A stretch of DNA of 64,000 nucleotides from Streptomyces typhae (lineage in GTDB: Bacteria > Actinomycetota > Actinomycetes > Streptomycetales > Streptomycetaceae), in NCBI RefSeq assembly GCF_009755605.1, contig NZ_WPNZ01000015.1, forward strand, positions 124,001 to 188,000, read 5' to 3'. Both the position numbers and the translations under genes were made by a program. Numbering within the stretch: the stretch's first letter is position 1; each line of letters starts with the position of its first letter. Positions 54,941 to 63,013 of the stretch are shown piece after piece. The notes under the pieces are model-generated. The model was given only the letters and a program-made list of their open reading frames with translations. It ran no database searches and was not told the origin of the DNA.

Positions 54941-54959
54941 TTAGGCAAGGCTTACCTAA
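54941..54959. promoter_or_regulatory. Second iron box (DmdR/IdeR type)
   Basis: TTAGGCAAGGCTTACCTAA fits the iron-box consensus, with TTAGG/CCTAA ends. It sits 13 bases before the DUF2470 start and directly abuts its SD, a position expected to block transcription or initiation when iron is ample. Confidence 0.9.
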
Positions 54960-54971
54960 TGGAGGTTGAGG

Positions 54972-55691
54972 ATGGGTGTCCGACACGTCAGCACGACCAT
55001 GCCCACCGCGGCGGCGCGCGCCCGCTCCGTGCTCGCCACCGCCTGGTCCTGTGCGGTGACCACGGAGATCGGCAGGGACGATCTCGTCGGTGCCCACACC
55101 GTGAGCGAGCGGGGCACGGTGCTCCTGCACCCGCCCGAGGACAGCGCGCTCGCCGCCGCACTGATCTGCGCGCCGCGCGGCGAGCCGTCCACGCTCCTGG
55201 AGTTCGCGGACGTGGCGCCGGTACCGATCAGGGACCGGGTCCGCTCCCGGCTCTGGCTCTCCGGCACACTCACGGCGACGCGCGACCACCTCGTGTTCGA
55301 GCCGGCCTGCGCGGTGCTGCACGACGCCGGCGGCCGTACGGGCATCGACCTGGAGGAGTTCGCGCTCACCGACCCCGACCCGCTCGCGCAGGCCGAGTCC
55401 CGGCTGCTCACGCATCTCGCCGACGCCCACCCGGAGGCCGTGGAGCAGCTCACGCGGCTGATCTCCGCGGACAGCCTCACCGGTGTCGTCGCCGTCAAAC
55501 CGCTCGCCATCGACCGGCACGGCCTGACGTTGCGTCTGGAACGCATCAGCAGCCAGGCCGACGTACGCCTGCAGTTCCACGAACCCGTCGACGACCTCGG
55601 TCAGGTCACCGAACGGATGCACGCCCTGCTCACCAAGGCGCGTCTGCTGCGCCGCCCGGTCCTGCGCCCGTCCGCCCCTCCGGAGTCCTGA
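54972..55691 (+). CDS. DUF2470-domain protein, iron-regulated
   Basis: Protein of 239 residues. The N-terminal half resembles pyridoxamine-oxidase-like split barrels (GTVLLHPPEDSALAAALI, PIRDRVRSRLWLSGTLT); the C-terminal half is a DUF2470 domain (ESRLLTHLADAHPEAVEQLTRLI, VVAVKPLAIDRHGLTLRL). Related proteins (HugZ-like) bind or degrade haem to obtain iron. An iron box sits on the promoter and GGAGG lies six bases before ATG 54972. Its 3' end overlaps the convergent YkvA-like gene by 62 bases. Confidence 0.83.
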   Translation: MGVRHVSTTMPTAAARARSVLATAWSCAVTTEIGRDDLVGAHTVSERGTVLLHPPEDSALAAALICAPRGEPSTLLEFADVAPVPIRDRVRSRLWLSGTLTATRDHLVFEPACAVLHDAGGRTGIDLEEFALTDPDPLAQAESRLLTHLADAHPEAVEQLTRLISADSLTGVVAVKPLAIDRHGLTLRLERISSQADVRLQFHEPVDDLGQVTERMHALLTKARLLRRPVLRPSAPPES

Positions 55692-55980
55692 GCACGGCCC
55701 CGCCTGCCTCACCGGTCGGCGCGGCGGACCGGAGCGAGCGCAGCGCCAGGACGAGCACCCCTATGTCGTCGAGCAGGACGGGATCGGGCAGCAGATCCGC
55801 AGGCAGCACGAGATAGCCGATCGCTCCCCAGAACACCCATGCGCGCCCCGTCGGCAGACCGGCCCGCCGCAGTGCGCGGCGGGTGCGGACGAGACGGACC
55901 AACAGCACGACGGTCACCACCAGCGTCGCGACCACGAACACCGCGGCCACGGCAAGCAGCACCACGACTCCCGTGTTCAC
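55630..55980 (-). CDS. YkvA/DUF1232-like membrane protein
   Basis: Protein of 116 residues: a membrane segment at 5-30 (VVVLLAVAAVFVVATLVVTVVLLVRLV), then the DUF1232 signature YLVLPADLLPDPVLLDDIGVLVLALRSLR. Family role unknown. GTG 55980; the stop lies inside the 3' end of the convergent DUF2470 gene, so the 62-base overlap codes on both strands. Confidence 0.78.
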   Translation of the reverse strand: MNTGVVVLLAVAAVFVVATLVVTVVLLVRLVRTRRALRRAGLPTGRAWVFWGAIGYLVLPADLLPDPVLLDDIGVLVLALRSLRSAAPTGEAGGAVLRTPEGRTGAGPGGAADAPW

Positions 55981-56003
55981 CGCACCAGCACTCCGCTCAC
56001 CCG

Positions 56004-56135
56004 TGTTCCGTGCCTCACCGGCATTCCGGGCACGAACGTTCCGTGCCCCACCGGTACTCCGACCATCCGCGTTCCGTCGCCCACCGGTACTCCGACCACC
56101 CGCATTCCCTCGCCCACCGGTACTCCGCTCACCAC
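56004..56135. repeat. 33-bp tandem repeat (4 units)
   Basis: Units at 56004, 56037, 56070 and 56103 share CACCGGTACTCCG-like cores; units 2 and 3 are the closest pair. The leftward strand is open through it, giving 11-residue repeats of VGVPVGDGTRM type that end in a stop overlapping the YkvA-like GTG (GTGA). I did not call a gene because no SD or family is visible. Confidence 0.85.
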
Positions 56136-56193
56136 CAGCACTCCGATCGAATTGAGAGGCGCCGCCGACGCGGGCGCGGGCATGATGGCGCCC

Positions 56194-56844
56194 ATGAACA
56201 CCGACAGCCGTCCCGGGCCCGTCGCGGCCACGCCCGCCGGGTCCCTGGACTCCCCGGCTTCAAACACCGGTTCGCCCGCCCGCACCGTCGACCCGGTGCA
56301 CGCACTGATCGTGGTGGACATGCAGTCTGCCTTCGTCACCGGTGCCGACACCGTGCCCCACGCCGCCACGGTCCTCGCCCGCACCGAACAGCTCATCGCC
56401 AAGGCCCGCGCGGCCGACGCCCTCGTCGTGCAGTTGCAGAACGACGGTCCCGAGGGCGCCTCGGACGAGGTGGGCACGCCCGGCTGGGAAGTGCATGTGC
56501 CCGTCGACACCGAGCGCGGCGAGATACTGCTGCGCAAGACCGTGGACGACGGCTTCGAGGAGACCGACCTGGAGGAGCTGCTGCGGAGCAGGGGCGTGAC
56601 CGCGCTCGCCGTCTGCGGCGTCATGTCGGAGATGTGCGTCAGCGCCACCGCCCGCACGGCCCGCGACCTCGAATTCCGCGTGGTCCTGCCGCACGACGCC
56701 CACGGCACGCACGACATCCCGGCGGCCCCCGGCATCAGCGACGCCGTCCCCGCGGCGACGGTGTCGCGCGTCGCCGAATGGGCCCTCGGCGACGAGGTCG
56801 AGATCGTGCCGAGCGCCGACGACGTGAGCTTCGTGGCGCCGTAG
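56194..56844 (+). CDS. Isochorismatase-like cysteine hydrolase
   Basis: Protein of about 216 residues with the catalytic triad of the family: Asp in ALIVVDMQSAF, Lys in EILLRKTVDDGF and Cys in AVCGVMSEMCVSATARTARDLEF. HDAHGTHD near the C-terminus is also typical. It hydrolyses amides or vinyl ethers, for example nicotinamide-type substrates; specificity unknown. ATG 56194 was chosen among several (56182, 56185); none has a strong SD. A strong bidirectional hairpin follows. Confidence 0.85.
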   Translation: MNTDSRPGPVAATPAGSLDSPASNTGSPARTVDPVHALIVVDMQSAFVTGADTVPHAATVLARTEQLIAKARAADALVVQLQNDGPEGASDEVGTPGWEVHVPVDTERGEILLRKTVDDGFEETDLEELLRSRGVTALAVCGVMSEMCVSATARTARDLEFRVVLPHDAHGTHDIPAAPGISDAVPAATVSRVAEWALGDEVEIVPSADDVSFVAP

Positions 56845-56864
56845 CGGCAGACGTGCCCGTCATC

Positions 56865-56924
56865 GGTCACGGCGTGAGCCCCGGCCACCCCGTGAGGAGG
56901 GGGGCCGGGGCTCACGCCGTGACC
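56865..56924. terminator. Bidirectional terminator with 22-bp perfect arms
   Basis: Left arm 56865-56886 (GGTCACGGCGTGAGCCCCGG plus two bases) is exactly complementary to 56903-56924; inner CCCC/GGGG can add four more pairs. It lies between the convergent stops of the isochorismatase-like and lactonase-like genes. Confidence 0.9.
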
Positions 56925-56931
56925 GGGCTGC

Positions 56932-58119
56932 TCACAGCGGCAGCGCGCACACCGCCACCGGTGCCTTGAACGGCCTGCCCGCCGGGCTGAGCGCGCCGCT
57001 GCTCGCGTCCACGCGGAACACGCTCACCGAGCCCGAGCGCTGGTTCGCGGCGAACAGCAGCCGACCCGACGGGGACAGGGCGAGGTGGCGCGGGAAGTCG
57101 CCGTCCACCGGCACCGTGTCGAGCAGCCGCAGACGCGCGCCGCCCTGCTCGACCGCGTACCGGGTCAGGGTGTTGTCACCGCGGTTGGCGAGGTAGGCGT
57201 AGGCGCCGTCGCCGGTCACGACGAGTTGCGCGGGATAGCTCGTGATCCCGGGGCGGGTGCCCGTGGGCTGCGGCTCGCCCGGTGTGACCCGTCCGCTCGC
57301 CGGGTCGTAGGCGCAGACGACCACGGTGTTGTCCACCTCGTCGGCGAGGTACGCGAACCGCCCCGAGGGATGGAAGGTGAGGGCACGCGGCCCGGCCCCC
57401 GGCCGCACCGTCGCGTACGAGACGCGGCTCAGCTTTCCGGCGGCCGTGTCGAGCCGGTACGTGTAGACCGTGTCAGTGCCGAGGTCGACGGCTAGGACGT
57501 GGCGGCCGTCCGGCGCGGTGATGATCTGGTGGGCGTGCGGCCCCTGCTGGCCGGGTCCGGGCGGTGGCGTGGAGTGCGTGACGAGGTCGGTGCGCTCGCC
57601 CAGGGCCCCCGACGCCCCGATGGGGTGCACGGCCACGCTGCCGGAGGTGTAGTGGGCGCTCAGCAGCCAGCGCCCACTGGGGTGCACGGACAGATGGCAG
57701 GGCCCGGCCCCGCCGCTGGCGCGGGTGCCGAGGACCCGCGGGGTCCCACCGGGCGGCAGGTCCACCGCCGTCACCCCGCCCTGCTGCCGCTCGTTGACGG
57801 CGTACAGCGTCCGCCCCGAGGGGTGCACCGCGAGGAACGAGGGGTCCGCCACGCCACCGATGGTGCCCGCGCCGGTCACCGTGCCCGTCGCCTCGTCGTA
57901 CGTGGCGAGCCCGATGCCCGTTCCGCCGCCCGCCTGCGAGGTGTACGTGCCCAGGAACAGGCGTCTCTGGCCGCGCGAGCCGACACCGGCCGGGGCCGCG
58001 CCGGCCGAGGCCGCGTTTGCCGGAGCAGCGCCTGCCGGAGCAGCGCCGGTCACGGCCGCCGTGGTCACGGCTGCCGCGCTCACGGCGAGGGACGTACCGA
58101 TGAACCGCCTTCTGTTCAT
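56932..58119 (-). CDS. Secreted lactonase-family seven-bladed beta-propeller (6-phosphogluconolactonase-like)
   Basis: Protein of 395 residues. Twin-arginine signal (MNRRRFIGTSLAVSAAA) followed by an Ala-rich segment with APAGAAPANAAS repeats. Propeller blades recur with HPSGRTLYAVNE, HPSGRWLLSAHY, FHPSGRFAYLADE and SPSGRLLFAANQ, and HAHQIITAPDG is conserved in the family. Pgl-type enzymes hydrolyse sugar lactones; the exported form may act on cell-wall or environmental substrates. SD GAGGTG at five bases. Confidence 0.88.
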   Translation of the reverse strand: MNRRRFIGTSLAVSAAAVTTAAVTGAAPAGAAPANAASAGAAPAGVGSRGQRRLFLGTYTSQAGGGTGIGLATYDEATGTVTGAGTIGGVADPSFLAVHPSGRTLYAVNERQQGGVTAVDLPPGGTPRVLGTRASGGAGPCHLSVHPSGRWLLSAHYTSGSVAVHPIGASGALGERTDLVTHSTPPPGPGQQGPHAHQIITAPDGRHVLAVDLGTDTVYTYRLDTAAGKLSRVSYATVRPGAGPRALTFHPSGRFAYLADEVDNTVVVCAYDPASGRVTPGEPQPTGTRPGITSYPAQLVVTGDGAYAYLANRGDNTLTRYAVEQGGARLRLLDTVPVDGDFPRHLALSPSGRLLFAANQRSGSVSVFRVDASSGALSPAGRPFKAPVAVCALPL

Positions 58120-58405
58120 GACTGCACCTCATGAGACGTGAGTGACGGATGTGACTGCAGTACGCAGCCACAGTGACCCCAGAATTCCCAACAGACAAGA
58201 CCCGCAACATGAGTTGCATCCTCTGCAACGCGAGCTTCCGCCGTACGGAGGAGGTGGGCGCGCGACGCGTTCCGGTCGAATCGACGGCGAAGACGGGCCT
58301 CCCGCAGGCGGGGCCGACATCTGGTGGCCAACGTCCCGCTAGCGTTTGCGCGTTGCTTTCGATGATCGCGCACACACGCGCGCGCAGACGTCAAGGAGTC
58401 GCCGG
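58120..58405. promoter_or_regulatory. Divergent region between the lactonase and TNT genes
   Basis: About 286 bases with no gene. Contains inverted repeat GTTGCA-TCCTC-TGCAAC at 58213-58229, a possible operator, and a 20-base unbroken alternating purine-pyrimidine tract at 58367-58386 just before the TNT-gene SD. Confidence 0.55.
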
Positions 58406-59104
58406 GTGGACCGAAGCCGTGTGTTCCGCATACGTACGACGCTGGCAGCCATGGGCGTCGCCGCCGCCGTCGTGACAACCGTCGCAACGGCACCCGCGGC
58501 GAGCGCGGCACCCGCGGCGCCGCCCGCGAACAGGGCCGCGAAGCCCGCCCCCTGCACCGGCACCTACGCCGACGACGCCCGGCTCGGCCCCAAGTGGCTG
58601 CCCGGGAAGTGGCAGCGTCCTGTCGGCCCGCTCCTGAAGAACTGGAAGCGCACGGGCAAGCTGTCGCCCGCGGCGTTCCTGAAGAAGTACTGGGAGGGCC
58701 CGGCGGACACCGGCAGCTGGAAGTACCCGCCGAACGACGGCTTCGGGACGGTCAACGGCCGGGTCGACAAGCACCCGGAGACACTGCGGCGGGGCGAGGT
58801 ACTCGACCGCTTCGGCTCCGAGTACGGCGCGTACCTCGCACCTGCCGGAGACTCCTACGCCGAGCGTTCGCTCCCGCCGCAGAACCTCAACACCCGTGAG
58901 GCGGCGTACGCCTGCGACTACCGCGTCTACAAGGTCACCAAGCCGTTCGTCGTCTGGGAGGGCGGCGTCGCCCCCTGGTTCGAGCAGCCCGGCGGCGGCG
59001 AGCAGATCAAGCTCGACCCCGCCTTCCTCGACCCGGGCGAGGGGCAGCGCCTGAACGTGAAGTGGCTCCTCGATCACGACTACCTGGAGCCGGCCGCGCG
59101 ATGA
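58406..59104 (+). CDS. Secreted TNT-domain protein (candidate NAD+ glycohydrolase toxin)
   Basis: Protein of 232 residues. Sec signal peptide (LAAMGVAAAVVTTVATAPAASAA), a linker with LSPAAFLKKYWEGPADTGSWKYPPNDGFG, and a C-terminal TNT domain: VLDRFGSEYGAYLAPAGDSYAERSLPPQN, YRVYKVTKPFVVWEGGVAPWFEQPGGGEQIKLD. The Arg of RFG and the Gln of PGGGEQ match key positions of the tuberculosis necrotizing toxin, which degrades NAD+. GTG 58406 has AAGGAG seven bases upstream. No immunity gene is recognised beside it. Fungal secreted NADases carry the same domain. Confidence 0.85.
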   Translation: MDRSRVFRIRTTLAAMGVAAAVVTTVATAPAASAAPAAPPANRAAKPAPCTGTYADDARLGPKWLPGKWQRPVGPLLKNWKRTGKLSPAAFLKKYWEGPADTGSWKYPPNDGFGTVNGRVDKHPETLRRGEVLDRFGSEYGAYLAPAGDSYAERSLPPQNLNTREAAYACDYRVYKVTKPFVVWEGGVAPWFEQPGGGEQIKLDPAFLDPGEGQRLNVKWLLDHDYLEPAAR

Positions 59105-59140
59105 GGCCGCGCCCGGTGCCCCTCGCCGGGCGCCGCGCGG

Positions 59141-60205
59141 TCACGGACGGCCCGCCGCCGCGACCTCCTCTGCCTCCGGCACCGGCCCGGGAGCCGTCCC
59201 CGCGCCGAACGGGCTGCCGCCGAGTTCCTCCCGGTGGTGCGGTGTCAGCCAGCCGGACAGGTCGGGGCCGAGGGGGACGACGGCGGTGGGGTTGATGCCC
59301 GTGTGCACTTGGTAGTAATGCCGCTTGATGTGGTCGAAGTCGACCGTGTCGCCGAAGCCCGGGGTCTGGTAGAGATCGCGGGCGTAGGCCCACAGGACGG
59401 GGTCCTCGGTCAGCTTCCTGCGGTTGCACTTGAAGTGGCCGTGGTACACCGCGTCGAAGCGCACGAGCGTCGTGAACAGCCGGATGTCGGCCTCCGTGAT
59501 GCTGTCGCCCACCAGATAGCGGCGGTCGGCGAGCCGCGCGGAGGTCTCCTCCAGACGCCGGAACACGTCCTTGTACGCCGACTCGTAGTCGCTCTGGGTG
59601 GAGGCGAAGCCCGCGCGGTACACGCCGTTGTTGACGTCGTGGTAGATGCCCTCCATCACCTCGTCGATCTCCGCCCGCAAAGGCTCGGGGTACAGGTCGG
59701 GGGCGCCGGGGCGGTGCAGGGCCGTCCACTCCGTGGCGAGGTCCAGGGTGAGCTGTTGGTAGTCGTTCGTGACGAGCTTGCCGCTCGGGACGTCCACGAG
59801 CGCCGGGACGCTGACGCCGCCCGGGTAGCCCGTCTCGCGTGCGTCGTAGGCCTCGCTCAGATAGCGGATGCCGAGGACGGGGTCGCGGCCGTCCGGGTCG
59901 AGGGTGAAGCGCCAGCTCCGGTCGTCCTGGATCGGGTCGGTGACCGCCAGCGAGAGCGCGTCCTCCAGGCCGAGCAGCCTGCGCGAGACCAGGGCGCGGC
60001 TCGCCCATGGGCAGGCCCTGCTCACCACCAGGCGGTACCGCCCCGCTTCCACGGGCCAGCCGTCCCCGCCGTCCGCCGTCACGCGGTCGGCGAAGTGGCT
60101 CCGCGAGCGCTTGAACGGCTTCTTGCCGTACGAGGCGTTGCCGGACGCCTGCTGCTCCCCGCCGGACGCCGTCCCGCCCGCGGGCTTCCGCTCGCCGCCG
60201 CTCAT
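59141..60205 (-). CDS. Xi-class glutathione-S-transferase-like (glutathionyl/mycothiolyl-hydroquinone reductase family)
   Basis: Protein of 354 residues, of the usual Xi-class length. The catalytic cysteine is in VVSRACPWASRALVSRRLLG; SVPALVDVPSGKLVTNDYQQLTLDLATEW and RFDAVYHGHFKCNRRKLTEDPVLWAYARDLYQTPGF are family hallmarks. In glutathione-using bacteria these enzymes reduce glutathionyl-hydroquinones; in Streptomyces mycothiol is the likely thiol. SD GGGAG six bases before ATG 60205, which overlaps the upstream small gene's stop by four bases (ATGA). Confidence 0.88.
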   Translation of the reverse strand: MSGGERKPAGGTASGGEQQASGNASYGKKPFKRSRSHFADRVTADGGDGWPVEAGRYRLVVSRACPWASRALVSRRLLGLEDALSLAVTDPIQDDRSWRFTLDPDGRDPVLGIRYLSEAYDARETGYPGGVSVPALVDVPSGKLVTNDYQQLTLDLATEWTALHRPGAPDLYPEPLRAEIDEVMEGIYHDVNNGVYRAGFASTQSDYESAYKDVFRRLEETSARLADRRYLVGDSITEADIRLFTTLVRFDAVYHGHFKCNRRKLTEDPVLWAYARDLYQTPGFGDTVDFDHIKRHYYQVHTGINPTAVVPLGPDLSGWLTPHHREELGGSPFGAGTAPGPVPEAEEVAAAGRP

Positions 60206-60555
60206 CGCAGGCTCCCCTCGCGGCGCTGGGCCGGAGCGGTCACCGGGGCCGACGCCGCGTCCGGCCCGGTAGGTCGGGAGCCGTCCGGTGACGGTTCGTC
60301 GGCGGGGCCGCCGTCCGTCTCCGCGGGGCCGGGTGTCGGGGCGTGCGGCGCGAGGTCGTAGATCCTGTCCAGGAGCCAGGCCTCGTTGCCCGCGAGGCCC
60401 GCGCGGCGCAGCGCCTCGTCGGCGTCCGCGATCGGGACGGCGAGCAGTGCGGCGGTCCCCGCCGTCGCCGGTGCGGACAGGGCGGCGCGTGCGGTGTGCA
60501 GCAGCCGCAAGCATGCCTGCGCCGCGGCCAGTTCGGGATACGTCGTGCCGGTCAT
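60202..60555 (-). CDS. Small helical protein of unknown function, coupled to the GST-like gene
   Basis: Protein of 117 residues: an N-terminal helical domain (YPELAAAQACLRLLHTARAAL, DADEALRRAGLAGNEAWLLDRIYDLAPH) and a disordered Pro/Asp-rich tail. No family is recognised. AAGGAG lies nine bases before the ATG. Its stop overlaps the GST-like start by four bases, so the two are co-translated and functionally linked. Confidence 0.65.
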   Translation of the reverse strand: MTGTTYPELAAAQACLRLLHTARAALSAPATAGTAALLAVPIADADEALRRAGLAGNEAWLLDRIYDLAPHAPTPGPAETDGGPADEPSPDGSRPTGPDAASAPVTAPAQRREGSLR

Positions 60556-60722
60556 GTCGATTGGCTCCTTAGCGCGCGGTTCCCATGGTCGAAGGTGCAA
60601 CCCCCACTCTTGCGCACGGGTCTGACAATTGCCCTGCAACCGCCACGCGAGCCGCCGCCCGGCCTCGTGTCACGCGGTCGGCGGTGCCGGGTCACCCGGA
60701 CCGGTGTACGTATCCGGCCCCC

Positions 60723-62198
60723 TCACCCGGCCCGGCGGACCAGGCGCAGCCGCAGCCCCTGCGGCATCAGCGTCAGCCGCTCCACGACCCGCAGCCGGTA
60801 GCCCGGGTCCGGCACCAGGTCGTAGCGGCGCAGCAGCAGCCCGAGGACCAGCGTCGCCTCGTGCAGCGCGAACTGACGGCCGATGCAGGCCCGCGCGCCG
60901 GTGCCGAACGGCTTGAAGACGTGCGCGGGCCGCGACCGCACCGCGGCGGGCGCGAACCGGTCCGGGTCGAACTCCTCCGGCCGCGGACCCCACGCCTCCG
61001 GATCCCGGTGGAGCAGCATCGTGAGCACCAGCGCCCACGCGCCCCGCCGCATCGGGTGCGTCCCGCCGAGCACGGTGTCCGCCAGGGCCTCCCGGGCGAA
61101 CGCCGGCGCGGTCGGCCACAGGCGCAGCGCCTCGTCGAGGGCACGGCGTACGTAGCGGAGCTTGGCCACCTGTTCGTACGCGGGTGTCTCCGTGGCCCCC
61201 CACACCCGGTCGACCTCGTCCCGCGCGCGGGCGAGCACGTCGGGGTGGGCGGCGAGATAGTGCAGGGCGAACGACAGGGCGCCCGACGTCGTCTCGTGCC
61301 CGGCCACCAGGAAGGTGATGACCTGTCGGCGGATGTTCTCCGGAGAGAGGCGTTCACCGGTGCCGGGGTGGGCGACCTCCAGCATCCGGTCGAGGAGGTC
61401 GCCGCGGGCGCCCGAGGCGTCGGCGGCGCGCCGGGCGGCGACCACGCCGTCGACCGTGCTGTTCAGATACGCCATGTCGGCGGCGTTGCGCCGCTCGGCG
61501 CGGCGCAGCAGCACCGGCGCGAGCGCGGGCGGCAGGACGTTGCGCCGCTGCGCGTGCGAGAGCGTGCCGACCATGGCGGTCACGAAGGGGTGCGGCCGGG
61601 CCCGCTCGAAGGAGCCGAAGTCGTGTCCGAACCCGGTGCGGGAGATCGTCTCCAGGGTCAGTTTCGTCATGTCGCCCGGCACGTCCACGGCCCGGCCCGC
61701 GGCCGCCGCGGCGTCCCAGCGCGCGGTGAGCTGCCCGGCCACGTCCAGCATCAGCGGGTGGTAGCCCGCCATCGCCTCCCGGCTGAAACCGGGCGCCAGT
61801 ATGTCGTGGGCGAGCTGCCAGTTGGGTTCGTGGTTGTACGCCGTGAACAGGCCGTCTCCCGCCACGGGCCGCAGGTTGGCCACCCCGAGCCCGACATGCT
61901 TGGCGAACCGCGCCTCGTCGGCCAGCTCGGCCGCGAGCCGCGCGCCCCAGACGAAGACGATCTCCTTGCCGAAGGCCTTGCGGCGGAAGACGGGACCGAG
62001 GCGGCGCCCGATGTCCATCGAGTCCTGCACGGGCGTGCGGGCGTTCGCGCCGAGCACGTCGCCGATCAGCGGTATGCGGCGCGGCGGGTGCGGTATCCGG
62101 TCGAGCCGTGGCCATCCGGCCTCCGCACTGCGGAACCCCTTCGGCAGGCCCCCGGGCAGCGGCCCGGCGCTTCCCGTCGGCTGCGTGGTCTGCGCCAT
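60723..62198 (-). CDS. Cytochrome P450, CYP102-haem-domain-like
   Basis: Protein of 491 residues. I-helix oxygen-binding motif FLVAGHETTSGALSFALHYLA, ExxR in ALDEALRLWP, and the haem-cysteine loop FKPFGTGARACIGRQFALHEATL. An N-terminal DGLFTAYNHEPNWQLAHDILAPGFS block is very like CYP102 (P450-BM3) haem domains, but no reductase domain is fused; electrons must come from a separate ferredoxin or reductase. A fatty-acid substrate would fit. GGGAG is nine bases before ATG 62198 and abuts the ATG at 62207, so 62198 is preferred. Confidence 0.9.
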   Translation of the reverse strand: MAQTTQPTGSAGPLPGGLPKGFRSAEAGWPRLDRIPHPPRRIPLIGDVLGANARTPVQDSMDIGRRLGPVFRRKAFGKEIVFVWGARLAAELADEARFAKHVGLGVANLRPVAGDGLFTAYNHEPNWQLAHDILAPGFSREAMAGYHPLMLDVAGQLTARWDAAAAAGRAVDVPGDMTKLTLETISRTGFGHDFGSFERARPHPFVTAMVGTLSHAQRRNVLPPALAPVLLRRAERRNAADMAYLNSTVDGVVAARRAADASGARGDLLDRMLEVAHPGTGERLSPENIRRQVITFLVAGHETTSGALSFALHYLAAHPDVLARARDEVDRVWGATETPAYEQVAKLRYVRRALDEALRLWPTAPAFAREALADTVLGGTHPMRRGAWALVLTMLLHRDPEAWGPRPEEFDPDRFAPAAVRSRPAHVFKPFGTGARACIGRQFALHEATLVLGLLLRRYDLVPDPGYRLRVVERLTLMPQGLRLRLVRRAG

Positions 62199-62317
62199 GA
62201 CCGCCATCTCCCTTGTGCACGCGGCTCCTTGGAACGACCGGAGCCTGTTGTACGTGGATTCAATAGGGGATCCCAGTCTCGTCCCGTTGTTGAACCGGCG
62301 TCAAGTAAGGTCCTTGC
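62199..62317. promoter_or_regulatory. Divergent P450/TetR control region
   Basis: About 120 bases between divergent starts. A GGGATCCC palindrome lies at 62267-62274 in A/T-richer sequence, a plausible but short operator core for the TetR-type protein. Confidence 0.45.
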
Positions 62318-63013
62318 ATGGCCGCGAACCCGCAGCACAGCCCCCGGCGCAGGCTGAGTACCCAGGAGCGCAAGGAGCAACTGCTCACGGTAGGGGCGCG
62401 ACTGTTCGCGCAGAACCCGTACGACGACGTCTGGATCGAGCAGGTCGCCGAGATCGCGGGCGTCTCGCGCGGGCTCCTGTACCACTACTTCCCGACGAAA
62501 CGGGACTTCTTCGCCGCGGTCGTCCAGCGCGAGAGCGACCGGATGCTGCGCCTGACGACCGCCGACCCGGGACTGCCCGTTCGGGAGCAGCTCGGCGCGG
62601 GCCTGGACGCCTTCCTCGGCTACGTCGAGGGCCACGCCCAGGGCTTCCGGGCCTTCCACCGCGCCAGGGAGGCGGGCGACCCGACGGTGCGTGCGGTCTA
62701 CCGCGAAGGGCTCGCCGCGCAGGAGCGGCAGATACTGGCGGCCCTCCTCGCGGACCCCGGGACCGCCCCGCTCACCGCCGAGCTGCCCGCCCTGAGGCTG
62801 GCCGTGCGCGGCTGGCTGGCCTTCATGGTGGCGGTCTGCCTGGAGTGGCTGGAGGAGCCCGGACTGCCGCGCGCGCAGGTGCGGGACCTGTGCGCGCGAG
62901 CCCTCCTCGGGGCGATCCTGCCCTGGCCGGACGGCGCGGGGCCCCCGAGCGCGGACCTGGCCGTGCCGGACGTGCTCAGGCGGGCAGGAAGCCCGCGCCG
63001 AAGTGCTCCGTGA
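62318..63013 (+). CDS. TetR-family regulator
   Basis: Protein of 231 residues. N-terminal HTH: RKEQLLTVGARLFAQNPYDDVWIEQVAEIAGVSRGLLYHYFPTKRDFFAAVV, followed by a helical ligand domain. It is probably the repressor of the divergent P450, responding to a lipid-like inducer (inference from the CYP102-like partner). ATG 62318 follows TAAGGTCC. Its 3' end overlaps the convergent hypothetical gene by 38 bases. Confidence 0.88.
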   Translation: MAANPQHSPRRRLSTQERKEQLLTVGARLFAQNPYDDVWIEQVAEIAGVSRGLLYHYFPTKRDFFAAVVQRESDRMLRLTTADPGLPVREQLGAGLDAFLGYVEGHAQGFRAFHRAREAGDPTVRAVYREGLAAQERQILAALLADPGTAPLTAELPALRLAVRGWLAFMVAVCLEWLEEPGLPRAQVRDLCARALLGAILPWPDGAGPPSADLAVPDVLRRAGSPRRSAP

